A stretch of DNA of 64,000 nucleotides from Steinernema hermaphroditum (lineage: Eukaryota > Nematoda > Chromadorea > Rhabditida > Steinernematidae): positions 15,524,769 to 15,588,768 of the forward strand of contig CM059624.1 in NCBI GenBank assembly GCA_030435675.1, given 5' to 3'. Made by a program: the position numbers and the translations under genes. Below are positions 1 to 8,648 of the stretch, in pieces. Within the stretch, counting starts at the first letter, position 1. Each line of letters begins with the position of its first letter. Under the pieces are notes generated by a model. It worked only from the letters and a program-made list of their open reading frames with translations. It did not search any database and was not told the origin of the DNA.

Positions 1-270
1 TGGCAGGAGCGGGAGCTGGCTAAAGGGGGAGCTGGTTGGAGAGGGAGCTGGCTGGAGGAGGAGCGGACTGGAGGGGGAGCTGGCTGGAGCGGGAGCTGGC
101 TGGAGGGGGAGCTGGCTGGAGGGGGAGCTGGCTGGAGGGGGAGCTGGCTGGAGCGGGATCTGGCTGGAGGAGGAGCTGGCTGGGGGGATCTGGCTGGGGG
201 AGGAGCTGGCTGGAGCGGGAGCTGGCTGGAGGAGGAGCTAGATGGAGGGGGAGCTGGCTGAGGGAGAGGC
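1..270. repeat. G-rich 16-bp minisatellite, left end of window
   Basis: Tandem 16-bp units of the form agctggctggaggggg, with variants such as gagcggg and gaggagg, fill the first 270 bases. Because 16 is not a multiple of three, each unit shifts the frame and all plus frames stay open, giving meaningless Gly/Trp/Leu-rich translations. The same repeat occurs in opposite orientation at about 20,620-20,930 and 22,690-23,680, at the outer edges of the large palindrome. The array continues off the left end of the window. Confidence 0.9.
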
Positions 271-649
271 GCGAGGGCACGCGAAGCGATCAAACGAAGG
301 AGGAAGAGTGGCTGGACATGGAATGGCGACATGTCGATTCCTTAAATCTCAGTTCCGGTTGTTAAGGGCGTAGCCGCTCCTCCTACTAGAAAGCCGCGCC
401 CCGCACGGGGCCAGCCTCCGCGGCCAGTGCCGCCTCCATTTTTTATGTTGGTTTCTAAGAGATACAAGGCATTAAGCAAAAATCTTTTGCGAGGAGCGGT
501 TGGCTTACATGGGAGTCTAAGCACGTTGGCCTTTATTAATCAGTCCAAAGAAAATTTGATACCACTACAGCAAGCAGGACAAATCTGGAAACGCGAACAC
601 TCTCGTAATAAAATCGCGAACACTTTCGTCCTGCCTTGTGGCCAAGAGT

Positions 650-808
650 GACCATTAAAGCGTCAAGAAGGGTATTCCGATCAGGATTGAAAACGTTTGC
701 ACAGAATTTCCTGCTTTTTTCATTTGGTTGTAAACTCATTTTGTCTTTATGTCGTAAATGAAAAGTTATAAGCAGTTGGTCGACTTACAGTATTTATTAC
801 GCACCCTG
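650..808. mobile_element. Mariner 3'-end remnant
   Basis: The stretch ends in a mariner terminal repeat (cttacagtatttattacgca then ccctg) followed by TA. It is preceded by sequence related to the last 150 bases of the 1318-bp mariner copies elsewhere in the window (the ttcattt...gtcgtaaatgaaaag segment). Only this end is present. The mirror copy is at about 22,166-22,324, so the truncated element pre-dates the inverted duplication. The related copy near 20.2 kb lacks it. Confidence 0.7.
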
Positions 809-914
809 TATACGAGGGATAACATTGAGTTGGTGAACTGAAAATGTCTTTTTTGCTTGGCTCCTATTCTCGTACTCGCAAAGCCAGTTTGTGGAGTGTG
901 TTCGTCATTCCCAG

Positions 915-1285
915 GACTCTCACTGGTGTCGCGGTGGCGAGCGGTCGGTCCTTCCGGTCGCTTTCTGAATGTCTGGTTGATCGGATGGCAAACCCCGTGG
1001 CAGTTATGACTGTTCCGGCTTCCGGAGGGAATTGGGACACCCGGAAGTCGTAGTTCCACCACCGCTGACAACAAGATGTCCGGCGCCAGGAATCCGGCCG
1101 CGTGAGAAGTCGTACTGAAGGCCGCCGACGCTCTGAGGATGCCACCACCAGCGAAGACGCTACTCCCGGACCACGGACTCCTCTCTCTGAAGCAGATGCG
1201 AACTCAGAAGCGTCCGCTATGCCGCGAACGCCCGCAAAGAAGATGTTCCGTCGCCATTCCCGAAGTTTCGCCGATTCCCAGATGC
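915..1285 (+). mobile_element. R500 non-autonomous retroelement, 3'-truncated copy
   Basis: The 5' end is gtgtcgcggtggcgagcggt, which resembles the 5' leader of the RTE at 2,365 (gtagcggtggagagcggtcg). The rest matches the complete copies at 15,814-16,316 and 18,537-19,043 in reverse orientation. The copy breaks off at about 1,285 (cccagatgca) without the AATAAA-plus-repeat tail. A short open frame (1,102-1,311) is kept in its mirror copy and partly in the 19.5-kb copy, but not in the complete elements, so I do not call it a gene. Confidence 0.65.
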
Positions 1286-1403
1286 AGATTTTTCGATGTT
1301 ATTGCCACTGAACATGCGCTTGATCATTGTTAAATCGTTCTTAAACTTCAATTTCGAGGGAGAATCAAAGAGAATTTAGCAAGTTGTGAGTTGAGAACTT
1401 ACG

Positions 1404-1560
1404 GGTTGGCTCCCCTGTAGGAGAAGTTGCTGTAGTGGGGTCGGTGGCCGTTGAAGGCGTAGCGGCGTTTGTACTGGTGTTGTTGCGGCTTGGCGACGTC
1501 GTAGTACTCGAGGACGTTGGTGCAGGAGGCGTGGTGGAAGTATTCGTGGTTGAAATAAAA
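1404..1560 (-). pseudogene. Thr/Ser/Pro-rich mucin-like exon copy
   Basis: On the minus strand this reads as a Thr/Ser/Pro-rich segment ending TGEPT and a split Arg codon at a GTAAGT donor (ACCC|gtaagttctc). Copies on the plus strand end at 17,702 and 21,571, and a weaker one ends at 18,174. The upstream boundary is ttttatttcaacc, where an AG acceptor would be expected, so this copy is probably a dead exon. The donor phase (1) matches Thr-rich exons at 24,043 and 26,941 on the other strand, suggesting an origin in a neighbouring secreted or mucin-like gene. Confidence 0.45.
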
Positions 1561-2364
1561 AAAATTCCAACCGGGAAATTCAGGCCCGCACATTAAAATC
1601 CAGAAGATACGAACTTGCAGGTGGGTTATGGCTTATGTGGAGTGTGATTCTTGTATTGTCGTCGTTGGTGGAAAAACCGGGGAGTCGCAGTAGACGAAGA
1701 CGACGATGAACTAGTTGAACTAATCGACTGAAATTCAATGAAGCGCTTTGACCCTTAGTTTGCGGTTCAAAATATACGATTTCTCGATCAGATACGCCGC
1801 ACAAATGTGAATGGAATGTGAATCTTTGATCTTTTAGGGGATGTTCAAAACAAAAATTTGGTATGCACCATTTAACGACACAGCCACAGAACTCTTCTCG
1901 GTGGGAAGCCTGAAGAAGCGAACTCCACCGCAGATTTAGCTCGGAAAATGCAATTTTGCCAGTTTTCGACCAAATTGAGCAATTCAGGATATTACGGAAC
2001 CCGACATTTTCAACTTTCCATAAAACTGCTGGTCATGTGAAGATGATCAGCAGTTTGAATATCAAACATGTCAAACATCTAAAATATCAAACAAGCACTG
2101 AAACCGGTTCTTGCCTTATTTTTCATAGTAAAAACAGATCTTCCTAAATATCAGACGTCGATTGCGTTCCTCTCAAAAGGGATCCATAAACTGCGAATAG
2201 CATTCGTTACCCATCTGAGCCCATCGAGGCCCGTGTCCTCTGCACCCTGTAACAGGGTGGCCCAGATAAACTGCAACATGATAAATTTAACACAACTTAC
2301 TGTAGCATTCTTCAGACTCAATTAACGCCCAGAATTAAGCTACAACACTAACAAACAGAGTCTC

Positions 2365-5300
2365 GTTTGTGTAGCGGTGGAGAGCGGTCGGTTATCCCCC
2401 TCTCCTCTGGGTTTTGAGTGGTCGGTCATCCCCATCAGCCCCCACTGCCAGCGGACCCCGTGGCCCAGAAGTCGTGGAACAACAGGGTCACGTATGTTCC
2501 AACCCACTCAACTTGGTCGTCTCTCAATTGGAACGCTCAACGTGCGCCGACTCGCTTCAAGAGAACGCCTACTGGAGCTGCAAGAAGAACTCGAAGGGAT
2601 TAACATCGATGTACTCGCGCTTACGGAACTGCGATGGAGAGGAACAGGAGCTCTCGATCTGAATGACTCCGGCTTCCGCTTCTATCATGCTGGACCAGAC
2701 GACAGTAACGGAGTCTCTGGAACCGGATTCCTCATCAGCAACCGAGTGCAACCCTTCGTAGAAGCTTTCCGCCCAGTGACGCCAAGGATATCCGCATTGG
2801 ACCTGAAGTTTGGACAACAGTTACTACGACTCTTCGCAGTATACGCTCCACCAACCTCAACCATGCGCGAAGATGTCGAAGATGAAGACGACGACTACGA
2901 CAGCCTCTTGGAGACCCTCCGGTCAGAGCTACGGGCTGCTAGTATGCCTGGAGAAAGGGGTACTAGTAGTACCTTACGGGATGCAATCGCGCCAAGATTG
3001 CGGGTGTATCCCGCTCTGCTCGGAGACTTCAATGCGAAAGTTGGAAGACGAGAAGAAGAAGACGAAGATGCAGTCGGGAACTTCGGATATGGAGACCGGA
3101 ACGTCCGTGGGCAGCAACTTTTGGACTTCTGCGATGAACACCATCTACGAGCGGTTAACACGTTCTTCAGAGCGAGACCGGGGCGGAAGTGGACTTGGAT
3201 TTCACCGGACGGGCGCACGAAGAACTGCATAGACTTCGTGCTTGCCTCCAGGCTCATTCGGTTCCAATCTGCAACCGTCCTTGGCTCTCATATCTCAAGC
3301 TCTGACCATCGCATCGTTCGTGCAGTTATCCAAACACCCGGACGTGAAGTGATGCGGCATCAAGATCGGAGACTGAAAGAGAAGCATCGACTGAACCGGG
3401 ATCTCTTTCGGATGGTACTTACCGCCATGGGCTCTCATGTCAACCAGCAAAACCCTTCGGAAGATTACAAAAATCTGGTTGAACAAGTCCACTCCGCTGC
3501 AGAATTCGCCCAAGAACCAGTAGAGAAGACGCCGCGACTATCGGAAGAAACGAAGAGACTCTTCGCACAAAGAAGGCTCCTGAAAAACCGCCGATCAACC
3601 GCTGCAGAACGGATCACCCTTACCGAACACAACAAATTGATTCGGCGTGAGATAAGGAAGGATCTCGTGAAGCACCATCAGCGGCTGGTCGAAGAGGCGA
3701 TCCGAGAGCATCGAGGATTGCGAAAGGTGAAGAGAGAAGCCGGAATTGGAAGAAGAAGGCTGACAAGACTCTGCGACATCGACGGCAACCTATGTTCTAC
3801 ATCTACTGGGCTGAAACAGACGGTTAAAGCGTTCTATGAATCGCTGTATACCTCCACAGTCGACGTCCAGTATGAAGAACACGAAGCACAAGAAGACTGC
3901 CCAGATCTGCTGAGATGTGAAGTTGAAGAGGCACTGAAGACCATGCGAAGCGGAACAGCTCCTGGAATCGACAAGATAACAGTCGAAATGCTCAAAGCAG
4001 GAAAAGACGCACTTGTCCCAGAGCTGACGAAGCTCTTCAACAACTGCCTCCGACGCTGCTCAATCCCACAGAAGATGGCTGACTCGTCGACGATCCTGCT
4101 GCACAAAAAGGGCGACCCGCTGGAATTGAAGAATTATCGACCGATCTCACTTCTCTCCACGGTTTACAAGCTCTTCACAAGGGTGCTTACGAAGCGGATT
4201 GAAGCGATCCTCGACGCCGCGCAGCCAGTGGAACAAGCCGGCTTCCGGAAGAACTTCTCGACGATCGACCACCTGCAAGCAATCAATCAGCTCGTGGAAA
4301 GGTCTCGCGAGTACCGACTGCCGCTGTTCGTCGTTTTTGTCGACTACGAGAAGGCCTTCGATAGCGTAGAGTTGAATGCAGTGTGGAACGCGCTTCAGCA
4401 ACAAGGAGTCCCGATGAAGATCGTCAAAATCCTGGAGAAGATATATGAAGAGGCGGAGTCGTCGATCAACGTGAACTACGAACCTGTGCCGATCCAAATC
4501 CGACGCGGAGTACGACAGGGCGACACCATCAGCCCAAAACTCTTCACGGCGACTCTGGAACACGTCTTCCGGCAGCTGCAATGGGACAATATCGGAATAA
4601 ACATCAACGGAAGCCGCCTATCGAACCTACGGTTCGCCGACGATATTGCTCTGATCGCAGAAACAGCCGAAGAGCTCCAGAAGATGTTGGACGAATTGAA
4701 CGAAGTATCGCAGCGATCTGGACTGAAGATAAACGCAAGTAAAACCAAGCTGATGTCAACGGAACCTACGTCGATCATACTGAACGGAAGTGAAGTGGAA
4801 CGCGTGGAATCCTTCGTCTACTTGGGTCAAGAAGTCCGGCTTGTTCGCGACCATGGAAAAGAAGTCAGCCGAAGAATCTGCAGCGGATGGAATGTATTCA
4901 AGCAGTACAAGCAGTTTCTTACCTGTCGGACCGTCGAAATGCGCTGGAAGCGCCGTCTCTTCAACATGTGCATTCTTCCCGCCATGTTGTACGGCTCGGA
5001 GACGTGGGCGCTGACGACGACAGCCTGCAAGAGGCTTACAACCGCGCAGCGAACGATGGAGCGGCGAATGGTCGGCGTCCGTCTTGTAGACAGGAAGACG
5101 AACGAATGGCTGCGAGGCGTGACGAAGATCTCTGACGTGGCGGAATCTGCAAAGAAGCGAAAAATGAAGTACGCTTGGAAACTCGCAAATGATGATGAAG
5201 GGAAATGGTCGAAGCGCCTGACGGACTGGAGGCCAATCGTTTCGAGACCACTCGGACGACCCAGAACAAGATGGCGAGACGATATCGGGAAAGCGCTGAG

Positions 5301-5430
5301 GACGCAAGCGTGGCAGAGCCAAGCGAGAAGAACGACAATGCGCCAATGGTTGGACATAATGGGATCCGCTTGATGTAAATTAAAGATACGGAATAAATGT
5401 TAATGTTAAAACTAACAAACAAGATTATAA
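2365..5430 (+). mobile_element. RTE-type non-LTR retrotransposon, apparently complete
   Basis: The element comprises a leader from about 2,365, one long open reading frame, and a tail after the stop that contains aataaatgttaatgttaaaa, an AATAAA followed by short tandem repeats. This tail type is shared with the 56.9-kb RTE and the R500 copies. The element lies in a block (about 2,225-5,540) missing from the mirror arm, where gagcc and tgagactg are adjacent. Exact target duplications could not be assigned because the block carries extra flanking sequence on both sides. Confidence 0.85.
2494..5373 (+). CDS. RTE endonuclease-reverse transcriptase (intact)
   Basis: The product is about 959 residues from the ATG at 2494. 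That start is chosen because the two other RTE copies begin at the equivalent methionine (MFQP and MFHP), although the frame is open further upstream. An N-terminal APE-type endonuclease shows LNVRRL, TELRW (about residue 42), GDFNAK (about 176) and SDHRIV (about 269). The reverse transcriptase shows YRPISLL (about 547), QAGFRKNFSTIDH, FVDYEKAFDS (about 614), GVRQGDTISP and FADDIALI (about 714). The C-terminal part contains WLRGVTKISDV and RPRTRWRDD. In this family the endonuclease nicks target DNA and the RT copies the element RNA at the nick. No frameshift or stop is seen, so it could be active. Proteins of this type are often mis-annotated as craniofacial development protein 2-like. Confidence 0.93.
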   Translation: MFQPTQLGRLSIGTLNVRRLASRERLLELQEELEGINIDVLALTELRWRGTGALDLNDSGFRFYHAGPDDSNGVSGTGFLISNRVQPFVEAFRPVTPRISALDLKFGQQLLRLFAVYAPPTSTMREDVEDEDDDYDSLLETLRSELRAASMPGERGTSSTLRDAIAPRLRVYPALLGDFNAKVGRREEEDEDAVGNFGYGDRNVRGQQLLDFCDEHHLRAVNTFFRARPGRKWTWISPDGRTKNCIDFVLASRLIRFQSATVLGSHISSSDHRIVRAVIQTPGREVMRHQDRRLKEKHRLNRDLFRMVLTAMGSHVNQQNPSEDYKNLVEQVHSAAEFAQEPVEKTPRLSEETKRLFAQRRLLKNRRSTAAERITLTEHNKLIRREIRKDLVKHHQRLVEEAIREHRGLRKVKREAGIGRRRLTRLCDIDGNLCSTSTGLKQTVKAFYESLYTSTVDVQYEEHEAQEDCPDLLRCEVEEALKTMRSGTAPGIDKITVEMLKAGKDALVPELTKLFNNCLRRCSIPQKMADSSTILLHKKGDPLELKNYRPISLLSTVYKLFTRVLTKRIEAILDAAQPVEQAGFRKNFSTIDHLQAINQLVERSREYRLPLFVVFVDYEKAFDSVELNAVWNALQQQGVPMKIVKILEKIYEEAESSINVNYEPVPIQIRRGVRQGDTISPKLFTATLEHVFRQLQWDNIGININGSRLSNLRFADDIALIAETAEELQKMLDELNEVSQRSGLKINASKTKLMSTEPTSIILNGSEVERVESFVYLGQEVRLVRDHGKEVSRRICSGWNVFKQYKQFLTCRTVEMRWKRRLFNMCILPAMLYGSETWALTTTACKRLTTAQRTMERRMVGVRLVDRKTNEWLRGVTKISDVAESAKKRKMKYAWKLANDDEGKWSKRLTDWRPIVSRPLGRPRTRWRDDIGKALRTQAWQSQARRTTMRQWLDIMGSA

Positions 5431-5540
5431 CAAGAAGCTCTCGAAATGATCTCCGTTCGCCTTGTTCGCCATGATGAAAGTTCGCCTTGATGCGGACCGA
5501 CTGCTCGTGTATGTTGAGAGGAGATCAGACATGCCCTTTT

Positions 5541-6072
5541 GTGAGACTGTTTATACAACCACCTCACCTTATGTATAGCGTCTATCAGTGTGTCATTGTG
5601 ATATTCGTAGTTTGCCTTTGTCAATCCAGCATCACAAGAGTGGAAGAACGACTTGAAGTGCCCCTGGAAGAGTTCTCTGTGGATTCGGGTGTAGATAAAA
5701 GAAGTCGAAGAGCGAACGCAGTCGCATGTGGAGTGGACTCCACCGAGGGAGAAGCCGCGAAGATGGAGCGTGAGCACAACTGCTCAGTGAACGAAGAAGA
5801 CTGTTTAGCGGCTGGAACGGACCGCAGTGACTCAGATTCCATTTTTAGCTGCGACAGCATGTCGAAAGTTGTATGGCGTACTCATTCAGCCGGAAGGACC
5901 TCCTGCTCACCGGAAGGGCGTAATCACAGTGGACTAAGTGACTACTCCGCACCGATCGCGTCGAGATGAGTAAACGTTGTGAACAGGAGTAGCATAGCGG
6001 TTGGAGCAGACGCTTAACAGATCTTAAGAATCGCTGAATCTTAAACTTGCGATTTTGAATCGGTTACAAACC
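5541..6072. repeat. Arm segment without a recognisable gene
   Basis: This is the continuation of the left arm after the RTE block, mirrored at 16,328-16,850. Open frames on both strands (5,487-5,969 plus; 5,621-5,860 minus) are largely kept in the mirror copy, but nothing in them is recognisable. A fragment of the same sequence (gatgctggatt...cacactgatagacgctgtac) also occurs near 12,020-12,085, so it is repetitive. Confidence 0.5.
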
Positions 6073-6080
6073 CTAAGGAC

Positions 6081-6647
6081 CAGAGTTGTCCGGGTACCCG
6101 AAAGTTCGGGTACCCGAAAGTTCGGGTACCCGAAACCGAACCCGAACCCGAAACCGAAACTTTCGGGTACCCGAAACCGAACCCGAAACCGAAATTTTCG
6201 GGTACCCGAAACCGAACCCGAAAAAACCGAAACCGAAAAAACCGAAACCGAAAACCCGAAGTTGTTTTTGAAGTTGGGGACATTTTTTTTTCTTTTTTTC
6301 CCGCAGTCCTTTTCGTGCGTCCTTCAGTTTAAGACTAAACTGTATCAACGTGAAACTCTCAGAAAAGGTGGACGTCAAACTGTCTACAAAGGTTACGAAG
6401 TTAATGAACTTGTCGTCGGTGGATCCCACTCATGTTCACGTCATAAGCGCAGACCGAACCCGAAACCGAAATTTTCGGGTACCCGAAACCGAACCCGAAA
6501 CCGAAACTTTCGGGTACCCGAAACCGAAACCGAACCCGAAACCGAAATTTTCGGGTACCCGAACCCGAAACCGAAACCGAAGCGTTCACCCGAAAAGACC
6601 CGAAAACCCGAAAAACCCGACCCGAAAACCCGAACCCGACAACTCTG
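6081..6647. mobile_element. hAT-type MITE with 8-bp target duplication
   Basis: Terminal inverted repeats begin cagagttgtccgggtaccc and end cgggttcgggttttcgggt-type sequence closing in cgacaactctg. The flanking 8-bp duplication is ctaaggac at 6,073-6,080 and 6,648-6,655. The mirror arm at about 15,800 has the uninterrupted site, confirming insertion after the arms formed. The interior is arrays of ccgaacccgaaaccgaaa and repeated palindromic gggtaccc units in both orientations, and no transposase is encoded. The 8-bp duplication and CAGAG ends are typical of hAT elements. Confidence 0.88.
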
Positions 6648-6655
6648 CTAAGGAC

Positions 6656-7370
6656 TCAGCTCCTTACGGAAATAATGAGGAGACATTACCACAAGATAAG
6701 CCTGCACAGAGCGTTTTGAGTAAATGAGACAACCACTCCGGAAGATGCCATAAATCTTGATTGTTATCTTGATCTTGTTTGATTTTGAGCAAGCGGAGCT
6801 TGATGCACATCGAATGGCGCAAGAGGCTCCGAATGGTGCAGACGTCAACGCCGTGGTGCGTAAACACTAAAAACCTCGGATCTGTGTCGATCGTCGATAT
6901 TCCGGCGAGATTTCTAGTTCGGCCAATCTGTGGCACCTTTCGACCTTGCTAAGCGCCTTCACGCGTTCAGTTTATACACACTGGCTGTAAAATTTTGTGA
7001 AATTCGCTTCTAGAAGAATCGAAACAATAAAATATTTCCAATCGTTTGAATAAAGCGTTGTGGGACCCTCCCGGCGATCTGAAATCGGCTGCGAATTTAA
7101 TTCCACATAACGAATCGCAAAGGGAGTCGACGGAAGAGAGTAAAAACCGTATCTATCGAGTAAAACCCGTATCTATCGAGAATCGAGTACTTTGTGGTCG
7201 ATTAAGATTTTGTACTTGATGATTGCACTTTACCGCATGCTCGGTTCCTTATCCACAAATCCATGGAGATGGGTTCTAGCGACGTCGTAAAATGAGCCAA
7301 AATCCCTAATTAGATCATGAAAAGCCTGTTTTTACTTTTCATTTAGACAGATCCTCGTCCTCTTGATCAG
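6656..7370. repeat. Arm segment carrying decayed hAT-related sequence
   Basis: Mirrored at about 15,085-15,802. The stretch around 7,190-7,320 is related to 28,180-28,330, next to a recognisable hAT transposase fragment, so part of the arm is an old hAT derivative. At 7,372 the sequence cagagctgggaatt resembles an hAT terminus, but I cannot find its partner end. No intact coding region is seen. Confidence 0.45.
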
Positions 7371-7631
7371 AGCTGGGAATTAATCGAGTCGATTGATTGA
7401 TTGAATCGGCAGTCCGGTCGTCCGGAATCGGAAGTCCCAAAAACCCCGAAATTCCGGACATGCGGAAGTCGGAATCGCAATTCCGCATATACGTGATCGC
7501 AATTCAATTGGTGATTCGACTCGAAAAGAGTCTTTTTGCGTCGTCAGTCGAATCGGCGATTGAATAGCCATTCGAATCAATCGGCGGTGGAATATATACC
7601 CCAGGCGGCCGCAACCGTCTCTCTGCGTCGG

Positions 7632-7737
7632 TACGATAAGGGCAGACGAACAGAGAAGCGACGCGCGTGTGTAAACTTGCTGACCCCAGGCTACCTGCCG
7701 TTTGCACACACGCGTCGCTTTTCTGTTCGTCTGCCTT
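7632..7737. repeat. Long hairpin (inverted repeat)
   Basis: The arm ggcagacgaacagagaagcg with the following gacgcg...gtgtgtaaac pairs with gtttgcacacacgcg...cttttctgttcgtctgcc, leaving a loop of about 25 bases (ttgctgaccccaggctacctgcc). A mirror copy lies at about 14,660-14,765. The arms are near-perfect over about 38 bases, so a transcript from either strand would fold into a stable hairpin. Confidence 0.75.
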
Positions 7738-8109
7738 TGTTCTACCGACTCTCCATAGAACGCTGTACGTTCGAGGACGCCATTTTCAGAGATAATATCT
7801 TTGTGTACGCTTATTGTCCATGACTACAAGAGGCACCGATGAAAAGATAATGGCTTCTCCGTTCAAGATTTACGACTTTTCCGAAAATGGGACAGAAAGG
7901 ACATTATTGATTATCCCAGCAGAATAAAGTAGGATGATGGATTAATCCCAGTTTAAGCACATAAAGTTCTGTCTTCGAGCATTGCTTCGCATCATTGACT
8001 GCAAACAGGCCCAATGAGCATACCGGTGTGAGGCCGTTCACAGAGGGCCAGGAAAATTCAAGGGAAAAGGAAATATTTCCACGGTTCTGTGTTCTTCGAA
8101 CAATAATCT

Positions 8110-8345
8110 TTTCCATACTTCTGTCTGGATGCCCTTTTTGCGCCCTTCCGTTTCCATGGTCAGAACCTTTCTGTAAGCACGGGTACTCCTCGTCTCCGCC
8201 GATGACGCCATTCCGCCGCCGCCGTCGATTTCCCGCCGGCCACCAGACCCATAAGGCCGCTGGTCACCCACGGCAGTCGGTGGGCAGCCGAGCGCCCGTC
8301 CGGTGGGTTCCTCATTCTCTCTGCGTTTCGTGTTTTTTTCCACAG
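8110..8345 (-). repeat. Dispersed GC-rich repeat, copy 1 of 3
   Basis: On the minus strand this carries the segment ctgccgtgggtgaccagcgg through ggaaacggaagggcgcaaaa. Near-identical copies on the plus strand are at 11,330-11,560 and 14,010-14,240. Each contains a short frame including MASSAETRSTR and METEGRKKGIQTEVWNV. This resembles the start of a non-LTR open frame (a METEGR...EVWNV start upstream of an LNVR-like motif), but no endonuclease follows. Confidence 0.5.
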
Positions 8346-8648
8346 TTTTTAAGTGATTTTTCAACTATTTTGTAAGCACCAATCTAGGTTCTACTGATTT
8401 TATGAGTTTTCGCTCTGCTGAACGGTTCGCTTTTTGAATTGCATTGTCTGTTCTTGTAGATTTTCTTTCGTGAAATTCACTATGAGACAAGATCTGAATT
8501 GTGCCGGTACGATCGTGACTGACTTGACTAACAAGGGACCTGTCTGATATGTCCGCCGAGTTGGGAGCTCAAATTTGGCATAGTAATAGGACTTCACAAA
8601 ACGTTAACCTAGTTAAAAGCATGACTAAAAATTGGGAAAATTCACTCA

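Larger units (their letters stand above)
1..8532. repeat. Left arm of giant imperfect palindrome
   Basis: This arm reappears in reverse complement on the right. Positions 1-1537 pair with 22,973-21,437 (coordinates sum to 22,974). Positions about 1,290-8,532 pair with 17,815-13,807 (sum drifts from about 19,105 to 22,450 because of insertions). Hypothetical translations at 427-651, 766-1,074 and 1,102-1,311 are identical to their mirror copies, and those at 6,664-6,936 and 7,536-7,823 differ by one or two residues. The arm is interrupted by a block containing an RTE (about 2,225-5,540) and by a MITE (6,081-6,647) that the mirror copy lacks. Apart from the RTE no convincing host gene is visible. 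The content is layers of old repeats. Confidence 0.88.

Noticed and set aside
1102..1311. Conserved short frame MRSRTEGRRRSEDATTSEDA in R500 copies
   Set aside because: Identical copies are just the two palindrome arms, and the complete R500 elements at 15.8 and 18.5 kb do not keep the frame.
2409..2493. Upstream start for the RTE protein (ATG or near-cognate at 2377)
   Set aside because: The two other RTE copies start at the methionine equivalent to 2494, and the upstream stretch resembles the shared non-coding leader.
4756..5357. Minus-strand frames of 176-196 codons opposite the RTE gene
   Set aside because: They are antisense shadows of the RTE coding sequence, with no family resemblance of their own.
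6041..6727. Open frames on both strands rich in Arg/Pro/Asn or Phe/Gly/Val
   Set aside because: They lie inside the hAT MITE and arise from stop-free simple repeats (ccgaaa and gggtaccc units).
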